From NCBI GenBank assembly GCA_024692955.1, contig JAILLW010000019.1, positions 27,807-91,806 on the forward strand: 64,000 bases of DNA, given 5' to 3'. Of this stretch, positions 20,077 through 30,964 are shown one piece after another. Both the position numbers and the translations under genes were made by a program. The stretch is from Lachnospiraceae bacterium. Lineage in GTDB: Bacteria > Bacillota > Clostridia > Lachnospirales > Lachnospiraceae. The notes under the pieces are model-generated. The model did not search any database. It was not told the origin of the DNA and was given only the letters and a program-made list of their open reading frames with translations. Within the stretch, counting starts at the first letter, position 1, and every line of letters begins with the position of its first letter.

Positions 20077-21465
20077 ATGGATAACCTGACAGAAGCTTTC
20101 CGGAAGAAGATATCGGAATACAATATGATAAGTCCCAAAGACACGGTGATCGCCGGAGTTTCCGGCGGTGCCGATTCAGTCTGCCTCCTTACACTTCTTT
20201 CGGAGCTTAGCCGTGATGCCGCGGCCGGACTGCGGGGAGGGGTGCCCTTCACGCTGGAAGCCGTTCACGTACATCACGGGATCCGGAAAGATACGGCGGA
20301 CCGGGACGCGGAGTTTGTAAGGGACCTTTGTAAAAAACTGGATGTCCCCTTCCGCATCTTCTATGAAGACATTCCGGCTGTCAGCAAAGAACTGGGACAG
20401 ACCGAGGAAGAAGCCGGGAGGAACCGGCGATATGCCGACTTTCGCGAAGCTTTTGCCGGGAGGAAGGGCGTGATTGCCGTTGCCCATAATGCGGACGATC
20501 AGGCGGAGACCGTTCTTTTTAATCTCATGCGGGGTTCTTCTCTGAAGGGGCTTTCCGGAATGAGCCCGGTCAGCGGGGACATTATCCGTCCCCTGCTCTT
20601 TTTTACCCGGGAAGAGATCGAAAACTTCCTTTCGGAGCGGAATATCCCCTTTTGTACCGACGAAACGAATCTGACGGATGAGCATACGAGGAACCGGATC
20701 CGCCATCATATCCTGTCCTACATGAAAAAGGAGATCTCCCCGAAGGCCGTGGAAAACATCTGCCGCGCCGCAGATACGATCCGCGAGACCGGGGAATATC
20801 TGGAAAAAAAAGCGGAGGAGCTCGGCACGATAACGACCCGGGATGACGGAGCCCTCTGCCTTACCATTCCGGAGGCGGAACCTCTTCTTTTGAGAAAACT
20901 GATCTATCGTGCGATCACACAAGCCGCAGGATGCAGGAAGGATATCGGAAGCGTTCATGTGGAGGCGGTGCTCGATCTTGCAAAAAAGAAAGAGGGCGGC
21001 TTTGCGGATCTTCCCTGCGGCATAAGAGCCCGGGTCCGGGACGGAACAGTCACTTTTTTCAAAAAAGAGGAAAAAACGGAGCCGGACGGGAACGTAAAGA
21101 TCCCGGAGGGCGCCATAACACAAAGGATCCTTACGGAATTTGATACGGATAAAATCCCGCGGTCTCTCTATACGAAATGGTTTGATTATGATAAAATAGT
21201 TAACGCTTTGTGTGTCCGTACGAGACAGCCGGGGGATTATCTTTTCATTGATGACCGGGGGAACGGAAAGTCCCTGAAAAAGTATCTGATCGATGAGAAG
21301 ATTCCGAAAGAGGAAAGAGATGCCCTGCTGCTGGTGGCGGACGGAAATCATATCCTCTGGGTCATCGGACACAGGATCAGCGCGTATTATAAAGTAGGCG
21401 AAACCACGAAAAGGGTTTTGGAGATCAAAGCAGATAAGGAGATGCTCTATGGCGGAACGGATTGA
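20077..21465 (+). CDS. tilS: tRNA(Ile)-lysidine synthetase
   Basis: VIAGVSGGADSVCLLTLL PP-loop, VHVHHGIR, AHNADDQAETVLFNLMRGS; start ATG 20077. Confidence 0.95.
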   Translation: MDNLTEAFRKKISEYNMISPKDTVIAGVSGGADSVCLLTLLSELSRDAAAGLRGGVPFTLEAVHVHHGIRKDTADRDAEFVRDLCKKLDVPFRIFYEDIPAVSKELGQTEEEAGRNRRYADFREAFAGRKGVIAVAHNADDQAETVLFNLMRGSSLKGLSGMSPVSGDIIRPLLFFTREEIENFLSERNIPFCTDETNLTDEHTRNRIRHHILSYMKKEISPKAVENICRAADTIRETGEYLEKKAEELGTITTRDDGALCLTIPEAEPLLLRKLIYRAITQAAGCRKDIGSVHVEAVLDLAKKKEGGFADLPCGIRARVRDGTVTFFKKEEKTEPDGNVKIPEGAITQRILTEFDTDKIPRSLYTKWFDYDKIVNALCVRTRQPGDYLFIDDRGNGKSLKKYLIDEKIPKEERDALLLVADGNHILWVIGHRISAYYKVGETTKRVLEIKADKEMLYGGTD

Positions 21466-21973
21466 GGTTTTGATACCTGAAGAAGAAGTGGACGAGCGGA
21501 TCCGGCAGCTCGGAGAAGAGATCAGCCGGGATTATGAGGGGAAAGAGGTTCATCTGATCAGCGTTCTTAAGGGCGGTGCCTTTGTAACGGTGGAACTGGC
21601 CAAAAGGATCACGGTGCCGGTCACTCTTGATTTTATGTATGTGTCCAGCTACAGCGGGACAGAATCCACCGGGATCGTTAAGATCGTAAAGGATCTTGAC
21701 CAGGCGATCGCCGGGAAGAATGTGATCGTGGTGGAAGACATCCTGGATACGGGACGGACGCTTTCCTATCTGCTTTCGCTTCTCAATGACCGGCATCCCG
21801 CAAGCCTCAGGCTCTGCACCCTTCTCGATAAGCCGGAACGGCGCGTGACGGAGGTAAAGGCGGATTATACCGGATTTACGGTGCCGGATAAATTCATCGT
21901 CGGCTACGGCCTTGACTATGATCAGAAATACAGGAATCTTCCCTATGTGGGAGTCCTTAGTTTTGAGGAATAA
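21449..21973 (+). CDS. hpt: Hypoxanthine phosphoribosyltransferase
   Basis: [41 protein letters not shown]. Confidence 0.96.
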   Translation: MAERIEVLIPEEEVDERIRQLGEEISRDYEGKEVHLISVLKGGAFVTVELAKRITVPVTLDFMYVSSYSGTESTGIVKIVKDLDQAIAGKNVIVVEDILDTGRTLSYLLSLLNDRHPASLRLCTLLDKPERRVTEVKADYTGFTVPDKFIVGYGLDYDQKYRNLPYVGVLSFEE

Positions 21974-21978
21974 ATGAT

Positions 21979-23802
21979 ATGAACACAAGTCCGAAAAGGG
22001 GCTTCGGCCTCTACTTTATCCTGGTCCTGATCGTCGGCGCGATCCTCCTCATTCCGAGTCTTCTGAATAATAATCAGATCAGTTACGCGCGGACGGAATT
22101 CGAAAAGGACCTTAAGGAAGGAAACGTCCTTGACGTGACGATCGCGCCGGGCAAGATCTCGCCGACCGGTGAGGCCAGCGTGGTCCTTAACAACAATCAG
22201 CGAAGATCCCTCTATCTGACGGATGTGTCGGAATTTGAGCGGTATCTCATCGAAAGCAACGTCAAGACGGTCCGGGTAAACAAAGCCCGGGAGGACAGTT
22301 ATCTGATGACCACCGTGCTTCCCATCGTGATCTGTGCGGTGATCGTATTTCTGATGTTCTCCATTATGAACGGCGGAGCAGGCGGGGGAGCGAATTCGCG
22401 GATGATGAATTTCGGCCGCTCCAGAGCCAAAATGTCGACGGACAATCAGATCACGTTGGCCGATGTGGCGGGACTGCAGGAGGAAAAGGAAGAATTAAAC
22501 GAGATCGTCGAATTCCTGAAGGCCCCCGAAAAATTCACGAAGGTCGGTGCCAGGATCCCCAAGGGCGTGCTTCTTGAGGGAGCTCCGGGTACGGGAAAGA
22601 CCCTTCTTGCAAAGGCGATCGCCGGAGAGGCCCATGTTCCGTTCTTTACGATCTCCGGTTCGGATTTCGTTGAAATGTTCGTCGGTGTCGGCGCAAGCCG
22701 CGTAAGAGACCTCTTCGAGGACGCGAAGCACCATTCCCCCTGTATCGTATTTATCGATGAGATCGATGCCGTGGCCAGAAGGCGCGGAACCGGAATGGGC
22801 GGCGGCCATGACGAGAGGGAGCAGACCCTGAATCAGCTGCTGGTGGAAATGGACGGCTTTTCGGAAAACAGCGGGATCATCGTACTTGCGGCGACGAACC
22901 GTGTGGATATTCTGGACCCGGCGATCATGCGTCCGGGGCGTTTCGACCGGAAGATCGCGGTAAACAGACCGGATGTGGCGGGCCGTGAAGATATTCTGAA
23001 GATCCACGCGAGGAACAAGCCTCTTGCCGAGGATGTGGACCTTAAGAAAGTGGCTCAGACGACGGCGGGCTTTACCGGCGCGGATCTGGAGAATCTGATG
23101 AACGAATCGGCGATCCTTGCGGCGAAGTCGGACCGGGCATTCCTTAAGCAGGAAGACATCGACCGTTCCTTTATTAAGGTGGGAATGGGCGTTGAGAAGA
23201 AAAGCCGCGTGATCTCGGAGAAGGAAAAGAAGATCACAGCCTATCATGAAGCGGGCCACGCGATCCTCTTCCATGTGCTTCCGGATGTGGATCCCGTGCA
23301 TATGATCTCCATTATCCCCACGGGACTGGGGGCCGGCGGCTTTACGATGCCGCTTCCGGAGAAGGATGAAATGTATGTGACCCGTTCCCGTCTTATGCAG
23401 AGCATCATGGTATCCCTGGGCGGACAGATCGCGGAAAAGCTGATCTTCAATGACATTACGACCGGAGCTTCCAGCGATATCCAGAAAGCCACCAAGACGG
23501 CCAGGAATATGGTGACGCGCTACGGTATGAGTGAGACTCTCGGGATGATTAATTATGAGAGCGATGATGACGAGGTATTCATCGGCCGGGATCTTGCGCA
23601 CGCGAAGAATCACAGCGAACTGGTGGCCGGCCAGATCGATCAGGAAGTCAAGAAGATCATAGATGAATGCTATGATAAGGCGAAAGGGATCATTGAGGAG
23701 CATATGGATGTTCTCCATGCCTGCGCAGCGCTTCTTCTCGAGAAGGAAAAGATCGGCCGCGAAGAATTCGAACAGCTATTTAGTGAATATGCACAAAAAT
23801 AA
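21979..23802 (+). CDS. ftsH: ATP-dependent zinc metalloprotease FtsH
   Basis: [21 protein letters not shown] region, HEAGHAI. Confidence 0.97.
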   Translation: MNTSPKRGFGLYFILVLIVGAILLIPSLLNNNQISYARTEFEKDLKEGNVLDVTIAPGKISPTGEASVVLNNNQRRSLYLTDVSEFERYLIESNVKTVRVNKAREDSYLMTTVLPIVICAVIVFLMFSIMNGGAGGGANSRMMNFGRSRAKMSTDNQITLADVAGLQEEKEELNEIVEFLKAPEKFTKVGARIPKGVLLEGAPGTGKTLLAKAIAGEAHVPFFTISGSDFVEMFVGVGASRVRDLFEDAKHHSPCIVFIDEIDAVARRRGTGMGGGHDEREQTLNQLLVEMDGFSENSGIIVLAATNRVDILDPAIMRPGRFDRKIAVNRPDVAGREDILKIHARNKPLAEDVDLKKVAQTTAGFTGADLENLMNESAILAAKSDRAFLKQEDIDRSFIKVGMGVEKKSRVISEKEKKITAYHEAGHAILFHVLPDVDPVHMISIIPTGLGAGGFTMPLPEKDEMYVTRSRLMQSIMVSLGGQIAEKLIFNDITTGASSDIQKATKTARNMVTRYGMSETLGMINYESDDDEVFIGRDLAHAKNHSELVAGQIDQEVKKIIDECYDKAKGIIEEHMDVLHACAALLLEKEKIGREEFEQLFSEYAQK

Positions 23803-23928
23803 CAGGCGTTGTTTAGTAATTTTGTGAATTAAGGGTATTGTGAATAAGGGGCCGGGGTGCTAATATACTACTTGTAACCCCCCAATACTTTATAGTTTTT
23901 GCTATACCCCATAAGAAATACCTTCTCT

Positions 23929-23963
23929 AAAACAGACAGCGGCTTGCCTCTGTCTGTTTTACC
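23929..23963 (+). terminator. Hairpin between ftsH and map, terminator-like
   Basis: AAAACAGACAG/CTGTCTGTTTT perfect 11-bp stem; short, interrupted T-tract; 15 nt upstream of map start. Confidence 0.5.
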
Positions 23964-23977
23964 TTTAAGGAGACAAT

Positions 23978-24895
23978 ATGGCCAATCGAAGAATCTTAAG
24001 AGGACAACCGGTGGTAAGGATCGAGCCGAAGCTTGACAGGAATGAACCCTGCTGGTGCGGCTCGGGAAGGAAGTACAAGACCTGCCATATGACGATCGAC
24101 GCGAAGATCCGGCAGTTCGCGCTGAAAGGGGACATCGTACCCACGAGAGATCTCCTCAAAACGGAAAAGGATCTTGAAGGGATCCGTAAAAGCTCCGAAC
24201 TGAATGTTGCGATCCTTGACGCGGTGGGTGATATGATCCGGGAGGGCATCAGCACTCAGGAGATCGATGATCTGGTAGTAAAGATGACGAAGGAGGGCGG
24301 CGGCATCGCGGCGCCTCTTAATTATGAGGGATATCCGAAGAGTGTCTGCACCTCCGTCAATGAGGTGGTCTGTCACGGAATTCCGGATCCGGACCGGATC
24401 CTTCAAAACGGCGACATCATAAATGTGGATGTTTCCACGATCCTTGACGGGTATTTTTCCGATTCCTCGAGGATGTATATCATCGGTGAGACGACACCGG
24501 AAAAGAAAAAGCTCGTTGAAGTCACAAAGGAATGCGTGGAGCTCGGGCTTGAACAGGTGAAACCCTGGAATTACCTCGGGGATATGGCGGATGTGATCAA
24601 TACTCACGCGAAGGAAAACGGCTACAGTGTCGTGGTCGAGATCGGAGGTCACGGCGTCGGAAAGGAATTCCATGAGGAACCCTTTGTAAGCTATATCACA
24701 AAGCCCGGCACCGAGATGCTGATGGTACCCGGGATGGTCTTCACGATCGAACCGATGATCAATATGGGATCCGCGGACATCTATGTGGATGATACCGACG
24801 GATGGACCGTTTACACGGAGGACGGACTTCCCTCGGCACAGTGGGAGATCACGGTGGCGGTTAAGGAAGACGGTCATGAAGTGCTTACCTGGTAG
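23978..24895 (+). CDS. map: Type I methionyl aminopeptidase with N-terminal SEC-C zinc motif
   Basis: NEPCWCGSGRKYKTCH; NEVVCHGIPD; GHGVGKEFHEEPFV. Confidence 0.95.
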   Translation: MANRRILRGQPVVRIEPKLDRNEPCWCGSGRKYKTCHMTIDAKIRQFALKGDIVPTRDLLKTEKDLEGIRKSSELNVAILDAVGDMIREGISTQEIDDLVVKMTKEGGGIAAPLNYEGYPKSVCTSVNEVVCHGIPDPDRILQNGDIINVDVSTILDGYFSDSSRMYIIGETTPEKKKLVEVTKECVELGLEQVKPWNYLGDMADVINTHAKENGYSVVVEIGGHGVGKEFHEEPFVSYITKPGTEMLMVPGMVFTIEPMINMGSADIYVDDTDGWTVYTEDGLPSAQWEITVAVKEDGHEVLTW

Positions 24896-24905
24896 AGGAG
24901 ATAAA

Positions 24906-25625
24906 ATGTATAAAGCAGCGATTTTCGATATGGACGGAACGATCCTGAATACCATCGGGGACATCACGGATTCCCTGAATTATGCTCTGGGAAAGCTCGG
25001 CTATAAGGACGATTTTACGGACGAACTCGTAACGGAATTCGTGGGAAGCGGGATCAATATTGAGATCAAGCGGTGCATCGCCTATCAGAAGGGACTCTCC
25101 AAAGAAGACCTGATCCTGGTCGGAACGGAGAACGATCCCGCGGACAAACTGGTATCCGATGAGGAGATTGAGCGGGTAAAAGAGGTTTTGGAGCCCTATT
25201 ATGCAAAACACTGCAACGATAAAACGGGACCCTATGACGGGATCCTGGAACTTCTCTCAAAGCTTCGCGAACTGGGGATCGTGACGGTGGTGGTTTCCAA
25301 CAAACCGGATGCCGCGGTACAGACCCTGAGCGAGGAAGTCTTTACGGGACTTTTTGACCTCTCCGTGGGTGAACAGCCCGGGATCCGCAGAAAACCCGCG
25401 CCGGATATGACGGATCATGTTCTTGAAAAACTGGGACTTAAGCCCGAAGAGGCCGTATATATCGGGGATTCCGAGATCGATATCGAGACGGGAGAAAACG
25501 CCGGGATGGACTGTATCCTTGTGGCGTGGGGATTTCGGGGCGAAAAATTCCTCAGGGAGCACGGCGCAGGGATCATTGTCAGGGAGCCTTCGGAGATTCT
25601 CGGCTATTTTCGCGAAAAAAGCTAA
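24906..25625 (+). CDS. HAD-family hydrolase, phosphoglycolate phosphatase-like
   Basis: IFDMDGTILNTIGDI; VYIGDSEIDIETGENAGMDCILVAWGFR; start 24906. Confidence 0.92.
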   Translation: MYKAAIFDMDGTILNTIGDITDSLNYALGKLGYKDDFTDELVTEFVGSGINIEIKRCIAYQKGLSKEDLILVGTENDPADKLVSDEEIERVKEVLEPYYAKHCNDKTGPYDGILELLSKLRELGIVTVVVSNKPDAAVQTLSEEVFTGLFDLSVGEQPGIRRKPAPDMTDHVLEKLGLKPEEAVYIGDSEIDIETGENAGMDCILVAWGFRGEKFLREHGAGIIVREPSEILGYFREKS

Positions 25626-25686
25626 AAACTGTTGACAATTGAGGTACTCATCTTTATAATACACTTTGTTTGTAGATAAACGGTAT

Positions 25687-25759
25687 GCACCGTTAGCTCA
25701 GCTGGTAGAGCACCTGACTCTTAATCAGGGTGTCCAGGGTTCGAGCCCCTGACGGTGTA
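25687..25759 (+). tRNA. tRNA-Lys (CTT anticodon)
   Basis: 73-nt cloverleaf; anticodon stem CCTGA/TCAGG with loop CTCTTAA; T-arm CCAGGGTTCGAGCCCCTG; no encoded CCA. Confidence 0.95.
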
Positions 25760-25763
25760 CGAG

Positions 25764-25804
25764 AGCTCGGAGCCTTTAGCTGATAAGGGTTTCGGGCTTT
25801 TTTT
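25764..25804 (+). terminator. Terminator downstream of tRNA-Lys
   Basis: 14-bp stem AGCTCGGAGCCTTT/AAGGGTTTCGGGCT (including G-U pairs) then T7. Confidence 0.8.
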
Positions 25805-25830
25805 CTACTATTTTCGGGAGTATTTGAGAT

Positions 25831-26628
25831 TTGGAACTGATCTTCGATACGCATGCGCATTATGACGATCCGGCCTTTGACCGGGACAGGGACGAGCTGC
25901 TCCGGGGGCTTAAGGAACGGGGGATCGGATCTGTGGTCGATGTCGGCGCGGAATTCGACACTCTGCCGGTGATCCTTTCCCTTACGGAACAGTATCCTTT
26001 TGTTTATGGCGCCCTCGGGGTTCATCCTTCGGAAGTATCCGGAATGAATGAGAAAAAGCTTGAATGGATCCAGAAGACCTGTGAGGAGAACAGGGCGGAC
26101 AAAGGAGGAAAGATCGTGGCCGTGGGCGAGATCGGCCTCGATTATCATTATCCGGATACGGATAAAAAGCTGCAGAAGATCTGGTTTGAAGCCGAGATCG
26201 AGACGGCGAGGAGTCTTTCCATGCCGATGATCATCCACTCCCGGGATGCCGCGGCGGATACCATGGATATTATGAGAAGCCTTCATACGGAAGAGATCGG
26301 CGGGATCGTGCATTGCTATTCCTATGCCGTCGAGCAGGCAAAGACCTACCTTTCCATGGGCTTCTGCTTCGGGATCGGGGGAGTGCTCACCTATAAGAAC
26401 GCGAAGAAGCTTTCGGAGGTGGTAACCTTTCTCCCCATGGAAGCCATCGTACTTGAGACGGATGCTCCCTACCTTTCACCGGAGCCGTGGCGGGGAAAGC
26501 GTAATGATTCCGGAAACCTGCCGGAAGTTGTTAAAAAGATCTCTGAGATCAAAGGGATCCCGGAAGAGGAAGTGATCCGGATCACGCGTAAAAACGCATA
26601 CCGGGTATACCGGATCCCGGAGGAATAG
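25831..26628 (+). CDS. TatD-family hydrolase
   Basis: LIFDTHAHYDDPAFDRDRDEL; GEIGLDYHYPDTDKK; LETDAPYLSPEPWRGKRN; TTG start. Confidence 0.93.
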   Translation: MELIFDTHAHYDDPAFDRDRDELLRGLKERGIGSVVDVGAEFDTLPVILSLTEQYPFVYGALGVHPSEVSGMNEKKLEWIQKTCEENRADKGGKIVAVGEIGLDYHYPDTDKKLQKIWFEAEIETARSLSMPMIIHSRDAAADTMDIMRSLHTEEIGGIVHCYSYAVEQAKTYLSMGFCFGIGGVLTYKNAKKLSEVVTFLPMEAIVLETDAPYLSPEPWRGKRNDSGNLPEVVKKISEIKGIPEEEVIRITRKNAYRVYRIPEE

Positions 26629-26631
26629 GCT

Positions 26632-27519
26632 ATGGGCGGATACCGGCTTTCATCCCCGGGCGCGACCCTGGCGGTAATGGAAAAATACAATCTGACCGCC
26701 AGAAAACGGTACGGGCAGAATTTTCTCATTGATGCGAACATCCTCCGGAAGATCGCGGAGGGCTCCGGCGCCGGAAAAGAAGACACGATCCTGGAGATCG
26801 GACCCGGGATCGGGACACTGACACAGGTCCTTGCGGAAACGGCGGGATCCGTGGTCGCGGTGGAGATCGACAGGGATCTGATCCCGGTGCTTGAGGATAC
26901 GCTTTCGGATCATCCGAACGTAACGGTGATCAATGAAGACATCCTGAAGGCGGATCTTTCGGAGCTTTCGGTCAGATACGCGGGGGGAAGGCCCTTCCGG
27001 GTAGTGGCGAATCTTCCGTACTATATTACGACACCGATCATAATGGAACTGCTCAGGAAGGAGGCACCGGTATCCTCGATCACGGTCATGATCCAGAAGG
27101 AAGTGGCCGAAAGGATGCAGGCTCAGCCCGGTACGAAGGATTACGGGGCACTTTCTCTGGCGGTACAGTATTATTCCGAAGCGAGGATCCTTACGGAGGT
27201 TTCGAAGGAGTGCTTTCTTCCGAGACCGAAGGTCGATTCCTCCGTGATCCGGCTCGACCGGTACGGGGCTTTGCGCCGGGAGGACTTTTCTCTGACGGAG
27301 GATACGGAAAATCTTATGTTCGGCCTTATCCGCGCGGCATTCAACCAGCGGAGAAAGACGCTTGCGAACGCAGTATCAAATGACGCTTCACTCCCTTTTT
27401 CGAGGGAGGAGACCGGGGAGGCGCTGACCGGAATGGGGCTTTCGGAAATGATCCGCGGGGAGAAGCTTTCGCTCGCCGAATTTGCGGCGCTTGCCATAGT
27501 GCTTTCAAAGAAACGATAA
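26632..27519 (+). CDS. rsmA: 16S rRNA dimethyladenosine transferase
   Basis: KRYGQNFLIDANILRKIA; LEIGPGIGTLTQVLAE; VANLPYYITTPI. Confidence 0.96.
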   Translation: MGGYRLSSPGATLAVMEKYNLTARKRYGQNFLIDANILRKIAEGSGAGKEDTILEIGPGIGTLTQVLAETAGSVVAVEIDRDLIPVLEDTLSDHPNVTVINEDILKADLSELSVRYAGGRPFRVVANLPYYITTPIIMELLRKEAPVSSITVMIQKEVAERMQAQPGTKDYGALSLAVQYYSEARILTEVSKECFLPRPKVDSSVIRLDRYGALRREDFSLTEDTENLMFGLIRAAFNQRRKTLANAVSNDASLPFSREETGEALTGMGLSEMIRGEKLSLAEFAALAIVLSKKR

Positions 27520-27584
27520 AGTAAAGGAATCGCGGATCTTACGCGGAACAGGGCAGGATCCGGTGAAAAGAAAGGAGAACCGGT

Positions 27585-29783
27585 ATGTCGATCAAACATA
27601 TGGAAGGAATCTCAAAGGAGATCAGACATGTATTTAAACTGGATACCCCGAATTCCACATATCTTATCGGGATCGTGGATGAGGAGGGATTTGTCTCTCA
27701 TCTCTATTACGGCGACCGGATGAAGGAGGACAACTATTCCGGACTCCTCCGGATCTTCGACTATCCGTTCCTGCCTTCCCACAATAACCGTGACAGGGCG
27801 GCGTTTCTGGATTCTTTTCCGATGGAATATCCGACCCACGGGACCGGAGACTTCCGGAAGGACTGCTTCCGCATTGAGACAGAGGGCGGAAACAGTGCGG
27901 TTTCGCTGGTATTTCGCGATTTTGAGATAAAAAAGGGGAAACCGGCCCTTGCGGGACTTCCGGCCACCTTCGGAAAGGATGAGGAGGTAAGCACCCTTAC
28001 CCTGATCTGCGAAGATATTCCCACCGGGATCGAATACCGGCTGAACTACAGTGTATTTGAGGATCTTGATGTGGTCACGAGAAACGTTGAGATCCGCAAC
28101 CGTGGATCGAAGAACATCTTTCTTACAAGGGCATATTCCGCCTGCCTTGATATGGATAATGAGGATTTTTGCGCGATCACGCTTCACGGCTCATGGGCAA
28201 GGGAAAGAAAGATCACGGAAACACCGATCGGAAGCCCGATGATTACCGTGGAGTCAAAACGGGGGGCTTCCTCTCATCAGGACAATCCCTTCATAGCGAT
28301 AAAGGACCGGAACGCGACCACGGACAGCGGCCGGGTGTACGGGATGAATTTTGTTTATTCCGGAAACTTTATGATCACGGCGAAGGAGGATCAGTTCGGG
28401 ATGCTCCGGGTGACCATGGGGATCTCCGAAGAGGATTTCCGGTGGAAGCTTGCCCCGGAGGAAAGCTTCCGGACGCCGGAGGCGGTGCTCGTCTATTCGA
28501 ACGAAGGAACGGGAAAGATGACCCGGACCTTCCACGATCTGTACAGGAAACATCTCATACGAAGCCCGTATAAGGACAGAAAACGGCCGATCCTGATCAA
28601 CAACTGGGAAGCGACCTATTTCGAATTCAATACGGAAAAGCTGATTGCCATCGCGAAGGAAGCCTCCTCCCTCGGGATCGAGATGCTGGTCATGGACGAC
28701 GGCTGGTTCGGAAAAAGAAATGATGATACGACCTCTCTCGGTGACTGGAACGTCAACGAGGAAAAGCTCCCGGGCGGTCTTAAATATCTGGTGGACGAAG
28801 TAAACAAACTGGGGATGAAATTCGGTATCTGGTTTGAGCCGGAGATGATAAGTCCCGATTCCGATCTTTACAGGGCGCATCCGGACTGGGCCATCGCGAT
28901 ACCCGGACGGGATGCGACGCGCTCAAGGAACCAGTTTGTTCTTGATCTTTCCAGGCAGGATGTGCTGGATCATACCTATGAGAGCATAGCCTCGATCTTA
29001 AGAAGTGCAAACATTGAATATGTGAAATGGGACATGAACCGCCAGCTTACGGATCTCGGATCCGCGTACCTTCCCGCTGACAGGATGGGAGAACTTATGC
29101 ACCGTTATGTGCTCGGTGTCTATTCACTGCAGGAAAGACTCCTTCGGGAGTTTCCTGACCTGCTTCTTGAAAACTGCTCCGGGGGCGGCGCACGCTTTGA
29201 TCCCGGAATGCTCTATTACAGCCCCCAGATCTGGTGCTCGGATGATACGGATGCCATCGAACGGCTCTCCATTCAGGAGGGGACGGCGCTTGTCTACCCG
29301 CTGTCGACAATGGGTGCTCATGTATCCGACTGCCCGAACCATATGACAGGACGGATCACGCCGTTTGAGACCCGGGGACATGTGGCCCTCGCGGGAACCT
29401 TCGGCTACGAACTTGACGTGACGAGGATCCCCGAAGCGGACCGGAAGATGATCCCTTCACAGGTCGGGACCTACCATAAGTATAACGACCTTGTCCGGGA
29501 GGGTGATTACTACAGGATCGCTTCCTTCCGCGAGAACGGATCCCATGACTGCTGGGGCGTGGTTGCCAAAGACCGTTCGGAGGCGCTCTTTACTTATGTG
29601 AAGGTGAAAGCGGGAGCCAATGAAAGAAGACGGAGGATCCGTTTCGCGGGGCTTGATCCGGACAGGATCTACCGGATCGAAGGGGAGGAAGGAGAGTATT
29701 CCGGAGATCTTCTGATGAAGGCAGGGTATCTCGTTCCGAACATGAACGGGGACTTCCGAAGCAGACTGATCCACCTGAGCTAG
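27585..29783 (+). CDS. Alpha-galactosidase, GH36
   Basis: DDGWFGKRNDDTTSLGDWNVNEEKLPGGL; EYVKWDMNRQLTD; LENCSGGGARFDPGMLYYSPQIWCSDDTDAIERLSIQ. Confidence 0.96.
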   Translation: MSIKHMEGISKEIRHVFKLDTPNSTYLIGIVDEEGFVSHLYYGDRMKEDNYSGLLRIFDYPFLPSHNNRDRAAFLDSFPMEYPTHGTGDFRKDCFRIETEGGNSAVSLVFRDFEIKKGKPALAGLPATFGKDEEVSTLTLICEDIPTGIEYRLNYSVFEDLDVVTRNVEIRNRGSKNIFLTRAYSACLDMDNEDFCAITLHGSWARERKITETPIGSPMITVESKRGASSHQDNPFIAIKDRNATTDSGRVYGMNFVYSGNFMITAKEDQFGMLRVTMGISEEDFRWKLAPEESFRTPEAVLVYSNEGTGKMTRTFHDLYRKHLIRSPYKDRKRPILINNWEATYFEFNTEKLIAIAKEASSLGIEMLVMDDGWFGKRNDDTTSLGDWNVNEEKLPGGLKYLVDEVNKLGMKFGIWFEPEMISPDSDLYRAHPDWAIAIPGRDATRSRNQFVLDLSRQDVLDHTYESIASILRSANIEYVKWDMNRQLTDLGSAYLPADRMGELMHRYVLGVYSLQERLLREFPDLLLENCSGGGARFDPGMLYYSPQIWCSDDTDAIERLSIQEGTALVYPLSTMGAHVSDCPNHMTGRITPFETRGHVALAGTFGYELDVTRIPEADRKMIPSQVGTYHKYNDLVREGDYYRIASFRENGSHDCWGVVAKDRSEALFTYVKVKAGANERRRRIRFAGLDPDRIYRIEGEEGEYSGDLLMKAGYLVPNMNGDFRSRLIHLS

Positions 29784-29815
29784 AGGCGGCACCGGCGGGC
29801 GAACCCGGAATATGG

Positions 29816-29887
29816 ACCGCTGACCCCGTCCCCGGAGACCATTTTGGGAAAACGAACCGCTGACCCCGTTCCCGGGGGCCATTATGG
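29816..29887. repeat. Two direct repeats, 32 bp each, 40-bp period
   Basis: ACCGCTGACCCCGTCCCCGGAGACCATTTTGG (29816-29847) vs ACCGCTGACCCCGTTCCCGGGGGCCATTATGG (29856-29887), 28/32 identical. Confidence 0.85.
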
Positions 29888-29897
29888 AGTACACGGA

Positions 29898-30893
29898 ATG
29901 TATAAAAATGACATTGATAACAGTGATAAGATCCTGTTCTTTGAACCCAGGATCATGGAGCGGCCCTGGGGCGGAACCGGGCTGAAAGAAAAATGGGGCT
30001 ATGAAACGGGAGGAATCCGTGCCGGGGAGTGCTGGGGCATCTCCGCGCATCCCAACGGGGACCTTAAGATCAAGGAAGGCTCCTATCGTGGAGAGACCCT
30101 CTCCGGTCTCTGGAAAAAGGCACCGGAGCTGTTCGGAAACCGGAACGAGGACGGAACGCTTCGAAAAGACCGTTTTCCGCTCCTTGTAAAGATCATCGAT
30201 GCGGGAGAAGATCTCAGCATCCAGGTACATCCCGACGATGCCTACGCAAAGAAATATGAGAACGGATCCCTCGGAAAGACGGAATGCTGGTATGTGCTCG
30301 AGGCTCCGGAGGGAGCATCCGTGGTGATCGGACATAACGCTTCCGACAAAGAGGAGCTTGCGGATATGATCCGGAACGGGCGCTGGAAGGAATTCATCCG
30401 GGAAGTCCCCGTGGAAAAAGGAGACCTGATCCGGATCGATCCCGGGACGGTCCACGCGATCAAAGGCGGGATCGAGGTTCTGGAAACTCAGGAAAACTCC
30501 GACATCACTTATCGCGTCTACGATTATGACAGGGTGGTGGACGGAAAAAAGCGGGAACTGATGATCGACAGAAGCCTTGACGTGATCAGGGTGCCCGCCG
30601 AAGATATCGCTCTTTCCCTGAAGAAGGCTTCGGACTATGAAGGACGGGAGCCGGACAACGGAATGATCGAACTAATGAACTGTGACTATTTCATCCTCTG
30701 GAAGATCAGGGTGGAAGATTCGCTGACGATCCGGCAGGAATACGGGTTTATGGCCATGACCGTGATCGAGGGGAAGGGCCTTGCTGAGGGCAGGGAGATA
30801 CAAAAGGGCGATCATTTTCTGCTGCTCTGCGGGATCGGGGAAGTCCGTTTTTCCGGCAATATGATCATCATCGCGTCGGCGCCTTCCTGCTGA
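29898..30893 (+). CDS. manA: Mannose-6-phosphate isomerase, class I
   Basis: MERPWGGTGLKEKWGYE; SIQVHPDDAYAKKYENGSLGKTECWYVL; DPGTVHAIKGGIEVLETQENSDITYRVYDYDR; start ATG 29898 with GGAG RBS. Confidence 0.93.
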   Translation: MYKNDIDNSDKILFFEPRIMERPWGGTGLKEKWGYETGGIRAGECWGISAHPNGDLKIKEGSYRGETLSGLWKKAPELFGNRNEDGTLRKDRFPLLVKIIDAGEDLSIQVHPDDAYAKKYENGSLGKTECWYVLEAPEGASVVIGHNASDKEELADMIRNGRWKEFIREVPVEKGDLIRIDPGTVHAIKGGIEVLETQENSDITYRVYDYDRVVDGKKRELMIDRSLDVIRVPAEDIALSLKKASDYEGREPDNGMIELMNCDYFILWKIRVEDSLTIRQEYGFMAMTVIEGKGLAEGREIQKGDHFLLLCGIGEVRFSGNMIIIASAPSC

Positions 30894-30964
30894 TCCGTTT
30901 TTTGCTTTCCGGTTGCTTTTAAGGCGCAATAATGTTTTAATGGTATTGGGGTATGTAAAACTAT

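Noticed and set aside
22495-23718. 407-aa minus-strand ORF opposite ftsH
   Set aside because: Antisense shadow of ftsH
23978-24895. SEC-C zinc motif on methionyl aminopeptidase as a novelty
   Set aside because: N-terminal SEC-C extension on Map is a known arrangement in Firmicutes and elsewhere
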